This document shows, in pieces, positions 31,418 through 40,061 of a stretch of 64,000 bases of DNA. The position numbers and the translations under genes were made by a program. The stretch is from an uncultured Christensenellaceae bacterium (GTDB taxonomy: Bacteria > Bacillota > Clostridia > Christensenellales > Borkfalkiaceae), in the NCBI GenBank assembly GCA_910589015.1, contig CAJUSA010000001.1, positions 1 to 64,000 of the forward strand, given 5' to 3'. Within the stretch, counting starts at the first letter, position 1. The number at the start of each line of letters is the position of its first letter. Under the pieces are notes generated by a model that did not search any database, had not been told where the DNA came from, and saw nothing but the letters and a program-made list of their open reading frames with translations.

Positions 31418-32686
31418 ATGAATATACTTGTCATCGGCGGCGGCGGAAGAGAACACGCCGTGATCAAATCGCTGAAAAAAAATAAGAGCGTCGAAACAAT
31501 TTACGCGCTGCCCGGAAACGGCGGCATTGCAAAGGACGCCGAATGTTACCCGATTAAGGCGACCGATCTTGAAGGCATTGTCGCCTTTACGAAGACGCAT
31601 AAGGTCGATTTCGCCGTCGTTACGCCCGACGATCCGCTCGTTCTGGGTTTGGTCGACGAGCTCGAAGCGGCCGGCATTCCCTGTTTCGGGCCGCATAAGA
31701 ACGCCGCGATCCTCGAAGGCAGCAAGGTGTTTTCGAAACAGCTCATGAAAAAATACGGTATTCCCACGGCGGCGAGCGAAACGTTTACCGACGCGGACAA
31801 GGCGATCGCTTACCTCAAAAACAGCGCGTACCCCGCCGTGATCAAGGCGGACGGTCTTGCGCTCGGCAAGGGCGTGATCATCGCGCAGAATTTTTCCGAG
31901 GCGGAACAAGCCGTGCGCGATATTATGTGCGATAAAGTGTTCGGCGCAAGCGGAAACAGCATTCTCGTCGAGGAATTTTTAACGGGTCCCGAGGTTTCCG
32001 TGCTCTCGTTTACCGACGGTAAGACCGTCGTGCCCATGATTTCTTCCATGGATCACAAACGCGCGCTCACGGGCGACAAGGGCTTAAACACGGGAGGCAT
32101 GGGCACGGTTGCGCCCAACCCTTACTACACCGAAGAGATCGCCAAAGAGTGCATGGAACGCATTTTCTTGCCTACGGTCGAGGCGATGAACAAAGAGGGG
32201 CGCACGTTCCGCGGCTGTTTGTATTTCGGTTTGATGCTTACGCCGAACGGCCCCAAAGTCATCGAATACAACTGCCGTTTCGGCGATCCCGAAACGCAGG
32301 TCGTCCTGCCGCTATTAAAAAGCGATTTGCTTGAAATCATGCAGGCGGTGCACGACGGCACCCTTTCGTCCGATAAAGTGAAGTTCAAAAACGGCGCGGC
32401 GTGCTGCGTGGTGGTCGCCTCGGGCGGCTATCCGCAAAAGTACAATTCGGGCTATCCCATCACATTGCCGCAGACGGGCGCGGACGAATATATCTATATC
32501 GCGGGCGCGAAAGAAGAGAACGGAACGCTCGTCACCGCGGGGGGAAGGGTGCTCGGCGCGGTCGCCGCGCGCGATACGCTCGAAGAGGCGGTAAAAGACG
32601 CTTACGCGCTTGCCGCGGGCGTTCGGTTCGAACATGCCTACATGCGCGAGGATATCGGCGCCAAAGCGCTTGCCGCATTAAAGTAA
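31418..32686 (+). CDS. purD: Phosphoribosylamine-glycine ligase
   Basis: A 422-residue ATP-grasp ligase that joins glycine to phosphoribosylamine. The N-terminal Rossmann-like start MNILVIGGGGREHA, the GIPCFGPHKNAA loop and the ATP-grasp blocks AVIKADGLALGKGVIIA (about residues 137-153) and LNTGGMGTVAPNP are typical, and EYNCRFGDPETQ (about 283-294) is the metal-binding region. I chose ATG 31418, preceded by AAAGG; the longer upstream frame lies inside the previous gene. Length is normal. Confidence 0.96.
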   Translation: MNILVIGGGGREHAVIKSLKKNKSVETIYALPGNGGIAKDAECYPIKATDLEGIVAFTKTHKVDFAVVTPDDPLVLGLVDELEAAGIPCFGPHKNAAILEGSKVFSKQLMKKYGIPTAASETFTDADKAIAYLKNSAYPAVIKADGLALGKGVIIAQNFSEAEQAVRDIMCDKVFGASGNSILVEEFLTGPEVSVLSFTDGKTVVPMISSMDHKRALTGDKGLNTGGMGTVAPNPYYTEEIAKECMERIFLPTVEAMNKEGRTFRGCLYFGLMLTPNGPKVIEYNCRFGDPETQVVLPLLKSDLLEIMQAVHDGTLSSDKVKFKNGAACCVVVASGGYPQKYNSGYPITLPQTGADEYIYIAGAKEENGTLVTAGGRVLGAVAARDTLEEAVKDAYALAAGVRFEHAYMREDIGAKALAALK

Positions 32687-32699
32687 TTTGGAGAAACAA

Positions 32700-35600
32700 A
32701 TGGTATACAGAGTTTATGTAGAAAAGAAAACGGGGTTCGATAACGAGGCGCGCGCGCTGCTTGCCGACGTGCGCGAAATTTTAGGCATTCCCGTGGAAAA
32801 GATCCGCATTATCAACCGTTACGACGCGGAAGATATCGAAGAAGAATTGTTCAAGCAGTGCGTGAATACCGTTTTTTCCGAACCGCAGATGGACACGGCG
32901 GGCGAGGGGATCGACCTTTCGGGCGCGCGTGCGTTTGCCGTCGAATATCTGCCGGGGCAGTTTGATCAGCGCGCCGATTCCGCCGCGCAGTGCATTCAGC
33001 TCGTTTCCATGCGCAACCGCCCCGTTATTCGCACGGCAAAGGTCTATGCGCTTTACGGCGACCTCACCGAGAAACAGATCGAGGCGGTGAAGCGCCATGT
33101 GATCAACCCCGTGGAAAGCCGCGAAGCGTCGTTGCATAAACCCAAAACGCTCAAAATCGACCACCCCGTGCCTTCCCGCGTGCAAACGCTCGAAGGGTTC
33201 CTCGACCTCGACGCAAAGGGGCTCGAAGCGTTCGTCAAAAAATACGCGCTCGCCATGGACGCGGACGACGCGGCGTTCTGCCAGAAATATTTCCGCAGCG
33301 AGGGCAGATGCCCCACGCTCACCGAAGTGCGCATGATCGACACCTATTGGTCCGATCACTGCCGCCATACAACCTTCCTGACGACCATCGATTCGGTTTC
33401 GTTCGAGGACGAGCTGTTGCAAAACGCCTATAACGATTATCTTGCGGCACGCAGCGAGATCGGCCGCACGAAGCCCGTCAACCTCATGGATATCGGCACG
33501 ATCGCCGCCAAGCTCTTGAAAAAGCGCGGCATGCTCGCAAAGCTCGACGAATCGGAAGAGATCAACGCCTGCACGGTGAAGATCAAAGTGAAGATCGACG
33601 GCAAGGACGAGGACTGGCTGTTGCTTTTCAAGAATGAAACGCACAACCACCCCACGGAAATCGAACCGTTCGGCGGCGCGGCGACGTGTATCGGCGGCGC
33701 GATCCGCGATCCGCTCTCGGGCAGAAGTTACGTCTATGCCGCCATGCGCGTAACGGGCGCGGGCGACCCGCTTGTTCCCGTATCCCAAACGCTTGCGGGT
33801 AAACTTCCTCAGCGCAAGATCGTGACGACCGCCGCGGCGGGGTATTCCTCTTACGGCAACCAGATCGGGTTGGCGACGGGGCAGGTCGACGAGCTCTATC
33901 ACGAAGGTTACACGGCGAAACGCCTCGAAATCGGCGCGGTGATCGCCGCGGCGCCCGCAAAGAACGTGCGCAGGGAAACGCCTGCGGCGGGCGATAAAAT
34001 CGTTTTGCTCGGCGGCAGAACGGGCAGAGACGGCTGCGGCGGCGCGACGGGTTCGTCGAAGTCGCACACGCTCGAATCGCTCACCCATTGCGGAGCGGAA
34101 GTGCAAAAGGGCAACGCGCCCGAAGAACGCAAGTTACAGCGCCTTTTCCGCAACGAGAAGGCGACGCTGCTCATCAAGCGCTGCAACGATTTCGGCGCGG
34201 GCGGCGTATCGGTCGCGATCGGCGAACTTGCCGACGGACTTGAAATCGACCTCAACGCCGTACCCAAAAAATACGACGGGCTCGACGGTACCGAACTTGC
34301 CATTTCCGAATCGCAGGAACGCATGGCGGTCGTCGTGGCGCCCGAGGACGTGCAAAAATTCATCGCGCTTGCCGAAGAGGAAAACTTAGAGGCGACCGTC
34401 GTTGCGACCGTCACCGAAATTCCCCGCCTCGTCATGCGTTGGAACGGGGAAACGATCGTCGACGTATCGCGCGAGTTCCTCAATTCCAACGGCGCGGAAA
34501 AGCATATCGACGTGGCGCCCGCCGCGATAAACGATTATAAAAAACCGACGGCGGAAGACTTCGTGCAGGGGTATAAAGACCTTGCGGGCGATCTCAACGT
34601 GTGCTCGAAACGCGGCCTTTCCGAACGGTTCGACAGCACGATCGGCGCAGGCACGGTGTTCATGCCCTTCGGCGGCAAGTTTCAAAGAACGCCCCCGCAG
34701 GCAATGGTGCACCTCGTATCCTGCGAGAGCGGGCATACCGACACCGTTTCGTACATGGCGTGGGGCGGCAACCCGTACGTCACCGAAAAAAGTCCTTACC
34801 ACGGCGCCTATCTCGCCGTCGTCGAGAGCGTTTCCAAACTGATCGCAAGCGGCGCGGCATTCCGCGACGTCTATCTGACCTTTCAGGAATATTTCTTGAA
34901 GCCGGGGCGCGACGCCGTCCGCTGGGGACAGCCGCTCGCGGCGCTTTTGGGCGCGTTCAAGGCGCAGACCGAGCTGGGCGTTGCGGCAATCGGCGGAAAG
35001 GATTCCATGAGCGGCACGTTCGAACATATCGACGTTCCGCCCACGCTCGTATCCTTCGCCGTCACCACGGGCACGGCGGGCGAGGTCGTATCGCCCGAAT
35101 TCAAAGAGGCGGGTCACACCGTCGCCCTCATCAAACCCGAATACGACGAAAACGGTCTGCCCGTGACCCGTTCGCTCAAAACGGTGTTCGAAACGGTTAC
35201 GCGGCTCATTCGCACGGGCGCGGCGGTTTCGGCATATACGCCCGTATACGGCGGCGTTGCCGAGGGCGTGCTCAAAATGTGCATGGGCAACGGCATCGGG
35301 TTCCGCTATGATGAAAAGATTACGAACGAAGAGATTTTCGCTTACCGTTACGGTTCGTTCATACTCGAGCTGACGCACGGTGAAATCGGCACCGTGCTGG
35401 GTAAAACCACCGCAGAAAAGAGCATTGCGCGCGGGGGCGAGACCGTTTCGCTCGATACGCTCTGCCGCATTTACGAGGGCAAGCTCGAGAGCGTGTACGC
35501 CTGCAACATTCCCGCCGCGGGCGCGGTGCAGAAATATTCGCACGACGAGCGCGGCACGGCGGTTTACGGCGGCACGCCCGTCGCACCCAAAGTGCTCATT

Positions 35601-36380
35601 CCCGTATTCCCCGGCACGAACTGCGAATACGATACGGCAAAGGCGTTTGCCGACGCGGGCGCGCAACCCGAAATCTTTGTTGTGCGCAACCGCACGCAGG
35701 AAGAAGTCGCGCGTAGCGCCGAAGCCTTCGTTTCTAAACTCAACGGGGCGCAGATGGTGTTTATCCCCGGCGGATTTTCGGGCGGCGACGAGCCCGACGG
35801 TTCGGGCAAATTTATCACGGCATTTTTCCGCGGCGCGGCGGTCAGAGAGGCAGTCACGCAGCTTTTGGAAAAGCGCGACGGACTGATGGGCGGCATCTGC
35901 AACGGATTTCAGGCGCTCATCAAACTCGGACTTGTTCCGTTCGGCAAGATCGTCGATACCGATGCAACCTGCCCCACGCTCACTTACAACACGATCGGGC
36001 GGCACCAGTCGAAGATCGTGCGCGTACGCGTATCGTCGGTCAAATCGCCCTGGCTGAGCGGCGTGAACGCGGGCGACGTGTTCTCCGTTCCCATTTCGCA
36101 CGGCGAAGGGCGGTTCGTGGCAAGCGACGGGCTGATTGCAAATCTTGCACAAAACGGACAGATCATGACGCAGTACGTCGATTTCGACAACAATCCCACA
36201 ATGGACGTGCAGTTCAACCCGAACGGCAGTTTCGGGGCAATCGAGGGAATTCTCTCGCCCGACGGCAGAGTGTTCGGCAAGATGGGGCATTCCGAACGCA
36301 AAGGCGTTTCCCTCTATAAAAACGTGCCCGGCAATTATGATATGAAGCTGTTCGAGAGCGCCGTGAAATATTTTAGATAA
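32700..36380 (+). CDS. purL: Phosphoribosylformylglycinamidine synthase, single-chain
   Basis: A 1,226-residue fusion that converts FGAR, ATP and glutamine to FGAM. Residues about 1-90 are a PurS-like domain, about 170-900 the two FGAM synthase halves (DTYWSDHCRHTTF, NETHNHPTEIEPFGGAATC, KDSMSGTF), and about 960-1226 a PurQ-like class I glutaminase with nucleophile in GGICNGFQ (Cys near 1067) and His/Glu in SHGEGR (near 1133). B. subtilis uses three separate proteins; the large form here is common in Clostridia and proteobacteria. I chose ATG 32700 after GGAG. It is the last purine gene before a hairpin-rich gap. Confidence 0.96.
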   Translation: MVYRVYVEKKTGFDNEARALLADVREILGIPVEKIRIINRYDAEDIEEELFKQCVNTVFSEPQMDTAGEGIDLSGARAFAVEYLPGQFDQRADSAAQCIQLVSMRNRPVIRTAKVYALYGDLTEKQIEAVKRHVINPVESREASLHKPKTLKIDHPVPSRVQTLEGFLDLDAKGLEAFVKKYALAMDADDAAFCQKYFRSEGRCPTLTEVRMIDTYWSDHCRHTTFLTTIDSVSFEDELLQNAYNDYLAARSEIGRTKPVNLMDIGTIAAKLLKKRGMLAKLDESEEINACTVKIKVKIDGKDEDWLLLFKNETHNHPTEIEPFGGAATCIGGAIRDPLSGRSYVYAAMRVTGAGDPLVPVSQTLAGKLPQRKIVTTAAAGYSSYGNQIGLATGQVDELYHEGYTAKRLEIGAVIAAAPAKNVRRETPAAGDKIVLLGGRTGRDGCGGATGSSKSHTLESLTHCGAEVQKGNAPEERKLQRLFRNEKATLLIKRCNDFGAGGVSVAIGELADGLEIDLNAVPKKYDGLDGTELAISESQERMAVVVAPEDVQKFIALAEEENLEATVVATVTEIPRLVMRWNGETIVDVSREFLNSNGAEKHIDVAPAAINDYKKPTAEDFVQGYKDLAGDLNVCSKRGLSERFDSTIGAGTVFMPFGGKFQRTPPQAMVHLVSCESGHTDTVSYMAWGGNPYVTEKSPYHGAYLAVVESVSKLIASGAAFRDVYLTFQEYFLKPGRDAVRWGQPLAALLGAFKAQTELGVAAIGGKDSMSGTFEHIDVPPTLVSFAVTTGTAGEVVSPEFKEAGHTVALIKPEYDENGLPVTRSLKTVFETVTRLIRTGAAVSAYTPVYGGVAEGVLKMCMGNGIGFRYDEKITNEEIFAYRYGSFILELTHGEIGTVLGKTTAEKSIARGGETVSLDTLCRIYEGKLESVYACNIPAAGAVQKYSHDERGTAVYGGTPVAPKVLIPVFPGTNCEYDTAKAFADAGAQPEIFVVRNRTQEEVARSAEAFVSKLNGAQMVFIPGGFSGGDEPDGSGKFITAFFRGAAVREAVTQLLEKRDGLMGGICNGFQALIKLGLVPFGKIVDTDATCPTLTYNTIGRHQSKIVRVRVSSVKSPWLSGVNAGDVFSVPISHGEGRFVASDGLIANLAQNGQIMTQYVDFDNNPTMDVQFNPNGSFGAIEGILSPDGRVFGKMGHSERKGVSLYKNVPGNYDMKLFESAVKYFR

Positions 36381-36382
36381 GT

Positions 36383-36560
36383 TCACGGAAATTTCTTTTC
36401 AGCCGAGAAAAGAAATTTCCGTGATTTGAGCGGAGTTTCCGCTCTTGGCGCGAATTGTGAAATGCCCGCCATGGAACTTCGCGCCAATTCACACCTTTTG
36501 AGCGATAAATCGCAAATTGAGTGCGACTTGCGGAAAAGTGTGATTTTCCTTGTCGCCGAT
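36383..36560. other. Hairpin-dense intergenic region between purL and fhs
   Basis: The 220-base gap holds a perfect 18-bp inverted repeat with a 6-nt loop (36383-36400 and 36407-36424, sequence TCACGGAAATTTCTTTTC). This is followed by GAGCGG/CCGCTC (36428-36444), TTGGCGCGAA/TTCGCGCCAA around a 23-nt loop, and GCGAT/ATCGC. No T-run follows the long stem, so it is not a classic terminator. It could be an mRNA stabiliser, a processing site, a structured RNA or a mobile repeat. It does not show the CCGCCUGGG core of the ZTP riboswitch often found before fhs. Confidence 0.7.
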
Positions 36561-36600
36561 AGTTGAACATAAAAAATTTTGTGAGTTTAACGGAGTGCTT

Positions 36601-38259
36601 ATGAAAACCGATATCGAAATCGCACAGAGTGCGCGCATGCTGCCGATCGAACAGGTTGCCGCCAAGCTCGGGCTCCGAGAAATCGAGCCGTACGGCAGGT
36701 ATAAGGCGAAAATCGATTTATCCGTCATGAACGCGAAAAAGAAAGATGGAAAACTTATCTTAGTCACCGCGATCACGCCGACAAGCGCGGGCGAGGGCAA
36801 GACCACGACGACCATCGGGCTTGCCGACGCGCTTGCCCGTTTGGGCAAAAAGGTCGTCGTCGCGCTGCGCGAACCTTCGCTCGGCCCCGTATTCGGCATC
36901 AAGGGCGGCGCGGCGGGCGGCGGATATGCGCAGGTCGTGCCCATGGAAGACATTAACTTGCATTTCACGGGCGACTTTCACGCCATCGGCGCGGCAAACA
37001 ATCTGCTTGCCGCCATGCTCGACAATCATATTTTTCAGGGCAACGAATTGAAGATCGACCCCGCGCGCATCACCTGGCGGCGGTGCGTGGATATGAACGA
37101 CAGGCAGCTGCGCAACGTCGAGGACGGGCTGGGCGGCGGCAAGAACGGCGTGCCGCGCAAAGACGGTTACGATATCACCGTTGCAAGCGAGGTCATGGCG
37201 ATTTTGTGTCTGGCGACCTCGCTTACCGACTTAAAAGAACGCCTTGCGCGCATCGTGGTCGGATACACTTACGAGGATAAACCCGTTACCGCGGGCGATC
37301 TGAAGGCGGCGGGCGCAATGTGCGCGCTTTTGAAAGACGCATTAAAGCCCAACCTCGTGCAAACGCTCGAAGGCACGCCCGCGCTCGTGCACGGCGGGCC
37401 GTTCGCCAACATTGCGCACGGGTGCAACTCGGTCGTCGCAACGAAAACGGCGTTGAAACTCGGCGATTACGTCGTGACCGAGGCGGGGTTCGGCGCCGAT
37501 TTGGGCGCGGAAAAATTCCTCGACATCAAGTGCCGCAAGGCGGGGCTGACGCCTGCGGCGTGCGTCGTCGTCGCCACCGTGCGCGCCCTCAAAATGCACG
37601 GCGGGCTCGATAAAACGCAGCTCGGCACCGAAGATCTGAGCGCGCTCGAAAAAGGGTTGCCCAATCTTTTGCGCCACGTTTCCAACATGAAAGAAGTGTA
37701 CGGTTTGCCCGTCGTGGTCGCCGTCAACCGTTTCCCCACCGATACCGATCGGGAAATTTCCCTCGTCATCGAAAAATGCAAGGCGCTCGGTGTCAACGTG
37801 CGGCTTTCCACCGTATGGGCGGAAGGTGGAAAGGGCGGCGTCGAACTTGCCGAAGAGATCGTGCGGCTTTGCGATATCAAGAGCGATTTTCGGTTCTGTT
37901 ACGACGAAACGCTGCCCGTCAAAGAGAAGATTGCCGCGATCGTGACTAAGGTCTACGGCGGCAAAGACGTCTGTTATACGAGCGAGGCGGAACAAGAGAT
38001 TGCGCGGCTCGAAGAGCTCGGGTTCGGCAAGATCCCCGTCTGTATGGCGAAAACGCAATATTCTTTTTCCGACGATATGACCAAACTCGGCGCGCCCGAA
38101 AACTTCACCGTCACCGTGCGCGCGGCGAAGGTTTCGGCAGGCGCGGGCTTTCTGATCGCGCTCACGGGCAATATTTTAACGATGCCCGGACTTCCCAAAG
38201 TGCCCGCGGCGGAAAAAATCGACGTCGACGAAAACGGAAAGATCACGGGTTTGTTTTAA
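36601..38259 (+). CDS. fhs: Formate-tetrahydrofolate ligase
   Basis: A 552-residue enzyme making 10-formyl-THF from formate, THF and ATP. It has the P-loop-like TPTSAGEGKTTTTIGLADAL (about residues 59-78), the REPSLGPVFGIKGGAAGGG block (about 96-114) and NMKEVYGLPVVVAVNRFPTD late in the protein. It supplies the formyl donor for PurN and the AICAR transformylase encoded upstream, and is a key enzyme of one-carbon metabolism in anaerobes. I chose ATG 36601 after AACGGAG. The stop overlaps the mutY start (TAATG). It may share the purine transcript or be driven from the hairpin region. Confidence 0.97.
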   Translation: MKTDIEIAQSARMLPIEQVAAKLGLREIEPYGRYKAKIDLSVMNAKKKDGKLILVTAITPTSAGEGKTTTTIGLADALARLGKKVVVALREPSLGPVFGIKGGAAGGGYAQVVPMEDINLHFTGDFHAIGAANNLLAAMLDNHIFQGNELKIDPARITWRRCVDMNDRQLRNVEDGLGGGKNGVPRKDGYDITVASEVMAILCLATSLTDLKERLARIVVGYTYEDKPVTAGDLKAAGAMCALLKDALKPNLVQTLEGTPALVHGGPFANIAHGCNSVVATKTALKLGDYVVTEAGFGADLGAEKFLDIKCRKAGLTPAACVVVATVRALKMHGGLDKTQLGTEDLSALEKGLPNLLRHVSNMKEVYGLPVVVAVNRFPTDTDREISLVIEKCKALGVNVRLSTVWAEGGKGGVELAEEIVRLCDIKSDFRFCYDETLPVKEKIAAIVTKVYGGKDVCYTSEAEQEIARLEELGFGKIPVCMAKTQYSFSDDMTKLGAPENFTVTVRAAKVSAGAGFLIALTGNILTMPGLPKVPAAEKIDVDENGKITGLF

Positions 38260-39263
38260 TGGAACAAAACGAATTGCTGGGGCGCGCAGTTGCGCCCCTT
38301 CTTCAATGGTACGAAGAAAATAAACGCGAAATGCCCTGGCGCGGCGAAACCGATTTTTATAAAATTCTCGTTTCCGAAATCATGTTGCAGCAGACGCGCG
38401 TCGAGGCGGTGCGCGAATATTATGTGCGCTTTTTAGAGCGTTTCCCCACGGCATGTACGCTTGCCGAGGCGTCGGAAGAAGAAGTGTTAAAGGCATGGCA
38501 GGGGTTGGGGTATTACAACCGCGCCCGAAATTTACAGCGCGCCGCAAAGCAGATCTGCGAACACGGCGTGCCGAAAACGTACGAAGAGGTGTGCGCGCTT
38601 TCAGGCGTGGGGGAATATACGGCGGGGTCGCTCTCGTCGATCGCGTTGGGGTTGCCCTGTCCCGCCGTAGACGGCAACGTGTTGCGCATTTTAACGCGCC
38701 TGTTTGCCGATGACGGCAAGATCGACGAGAAAGCAGTGCGCGCGCGGTTCGCGCAGGATCTCAAAAAAGTTTATCCCCCGCAGGCGTCGCAGTTTTGTCA
38801 GGCGCTCATGGAATTAGGGGCGATCGTGTGCGTGCCGAACGGCGCGCCGCTTTGCGGTATCTGTCCGTGGCAGACCTTTTGTCGCGCCCATGTACGGGGG
38901 GAAGAGCAGTTATATCCCGTAAGAAGTCCCAAAAAAGAGCGCCGCATCGAGGAATACAAGGTGCTCGTGTTGGAATACGAGGGGCAGTTCGCGCTCGTCA
39001 AGCGTGCGGAAAAAGGGCTGCTCGCAGGGCTGTGGCAGTTTCCCATGTACGGGGTCGAATGCGATCAGGCGCAGTTCGGGGAAGAGCGCAAAAAGAAAAA
39101 AGCGAAACATATTTTTTCACATATCGAATGGCGCATGACGGGGTATCTTCTTGCCGCGCGCGAAAAATTTCCGCAATTCGTGTGGGCGGGCGCAGACGAG
39201 ATCGAACGGCAGTACGCGCTGCCTTCGGCGTTCAAGGCGTTTTTCGGTTGGGTAAAAAATTAA
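38259..39263 (+). CDS. mutY: A/G-specific adenine DNA glycosylase
   Basis: A 334-residue base-excision repair enzyme that removes A mispaired with 8-oxoguanine. The helix-hairpin-helix LSGVGEYTAGSLSSIAL (about residues 113-129) and catalytic Asp in AVDGNVLRI are present, as is EIMLQQTRV with the catalytic Glu (about 42-50). The Cys cluster is CVPNGAPLCGICPWQTFC, a [4Fe-4S] site with one extra residue in the first spacing. A C-terminal NUDIX-like 8-oxoG recognition domain follows from about 225. Its start overlaps the fhs stop, so it is translationally coupled. A terminator follows directly. Confidence 0.95.
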   Translation: MEQNELLGRAVAPLLQWYEENKREMPWRGETDFYKILVSEIMLQQTRVEAVREYYVRFLERFPTACTLAEASEEEVLKAWQGLGYYNRARNLQRAAKQICEHGVPKTYEEVCALSGVGEYTAGSLSSIALGLPCPAVDGNVLRILTRLFADDGKIDEKAVRARFAQDLKKVYPPQASQFCQALMELGAIVCVPNGAPLCGICPWQTFCRAHVRGEEQLYPVRSPKKERRIEEYKVLVLEYEGQFALVKRAEKGLLAGLWQFPMYGVECDQAQFGEERKKKKAKHIFSHIEWRMTGYLLAAREKFPQFVWAGADEIERQYALPSAFKAFFGWVKN

Positions 39264-39297
39264 ACAAACGCGCCAACGATAGTTGGCGCGTTTGTTT
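39262..39297. terminator. Bidirectional terminator between mutY and XRE
   Basis: AAACAAACGCGCCAAC and its exact complement form a perfect 16-bp stem around GATA; it begins at the mutY stop and overlaps the XRE stop, serving both convergent genes. Confidence 0.92.
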
Positions 39298-39493
39298 ATT
39301 CTATCCCGAATAAAAGATTCGGTTCAACGCCGAATTGATGATAAATTGCTTTAATGCTGTCGTATCCGGGTTTTTTCTTCCCCATAAGCCATTGGCTTAC
39401 CGTTGTTTGGTTAACGCCGATGATGTCGGCAAATTTTTGTTGGGTCAAATTCTGCTCGATTATAATTTGTTTTATAATTTCAATATACGGCAT
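39296..39493 (-). CDS. XRE-family helix-turn-helix repressor
   Basis: A 65-residue single-domain HTH protein: LTQQKFADIIGVNQTTVSQW (residues 16-35) is the DNA-binding motif and KPGYDSIKAIYHQF follows as in Cro-type proteins. The minus-strand TATAAT lies 6 bases before the ATG, so its mRNA should be leaderless. The divergent lipoprotein gene has a consensus promoter with a perfect dyad that this protein probably recognises, so it likely controls both genes. Size and layout resemble the XRE near 12.8 kb but the operators differ. Confidence 0.85.
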   Translation of the reverse strand: MPYIEIIKQIIIEQNLTQQKFADIIGVNQTTVSQWLMGKKKPGYDSIKAIYHQFGVEPNLLFGIE

Positions 39494-39512
39494 AAAAAAA
39501 TTATAGACTTTT

Positions 39513-39555
39513 GTAGGTCAAAAGTCTTGACATAGGTCAAAAGACCTATTATAAT
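39513..39555 (+). promoter_or_regulatory. Promoter and operators for the lipoprotein gene
   Basis: TTGACA (39527-39532), 17 bp and TATAAT (39550-39555). The spacer is a perfect dyad TAGGTC-AAAA-GACCTA (39533-39548), and TAGGTCAAAAG recurs 20 bp upstream (39514-39524), in phase with two helical turns. This fits cooperative binding by the adjacent XRE protein. Confidence 0.82.
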
Positions 39556-39583
39556 TAAAGTATCAACCACACGGAGGAAGAAT

Positions 39584-39994
39584 ATGAGGAACACAAAAAT
39601 ATTGGCGACGGTCGGCGTAAGTTTCATGATGATCGCCGCAACGGCAATGAGCGGGTGCAGTTTTTTCGATACGCCTGAGGACGACGGGGGAACGGTGCAA
39701 AATAGCGGAAAACTTCACGTTGAGGGCACGCCGCAATGCAATAGCGATTACACGAACGGATTGGGATATTCAGTCACGGTCACGGGAATTTTGAAAAACG
39801 ATACAAAAAAAGATTATTCGTATGTGAGCATTACTTATACGTTATATGACGCCGAAGGAAATAATATCGGTACGGCGCTCGATAATACGAATTATTTAAG
39901 CAAAGGCGAAAGCTGGCGTTTTTCGGCAACGACATTAGGCTGGGTAGACGTCGAACCCGTTTCGTATAAATGCAGCAATATAACCGCTTTTTAA
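39584..39994 (+). CDS. Small secreted lipoprotein (FxLYD-like)
   Basis: A 136-residue exported protein with a signal peptide and lipobox MSGC (Cys at about 25). The mature part is a single beta-sandwich-like domain with VTVTGILKNDTKKDYSYVSI and TYTLYDAEGNNIGTAL, the pattern of FxLYD domains found in Bacillota and archaeal surface proteins. GGAGGAAG lies before the ATG. It is the only gene on the right of the XRE switch, so its expression should depend on that repressor. Function unknown. Confidence 0.72.
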   Translation: MRNTKILATVGVSFMMIAATAMSGCSFFDTPEDDGGTVQNSGKLHVEGTPQCNSDYTNGLGYSVTVTGILKNDTKKDYSYVSITYTLYDAEGNNIGTALDNTNYLSKGESWRFSATTLGWVDVEPVSYKCSNITAF

Positions 39995-40016
39995 GAATTT
40001 CATAAATTCATTTTCG

Positions 40017-40051
40017 ACCGCGTTGACATCAGCGCGGTTTTTTGTTATAAT
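40017..40051 (+). promoter_or_regulatory. Composite terminator/promoter in front of tmk
   Basis: ACCGCG and CGCGGT form a stem around a loop that is the -35 itself (TTGACA, 40023-40028), followed by six T's and then TATAAT (40046-40051), spacer 17 bp. The hairpin plus T-run terminates the lipoprotein gene while the same DNA starts tmk. ATG 40062 lies 10 bases past the -10. Confidence 0.82.
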
Positions 40052-40061
40052 GGGGAACGTT

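Noticed and set aside
32781..36386. Long minus-strand frames (441 and 666 residues) opposite purL
   Set aside because: They are antisense shadows of a GC-rich, strongly conserved gene; composition is Arg/His-rich and no RBS or family motif is present.
36383..36600. ZTP riboswitch before fhs
   Set aside because: The conserved CCGCCUGGG-type core and the expected pseudoknot partners are not visible.
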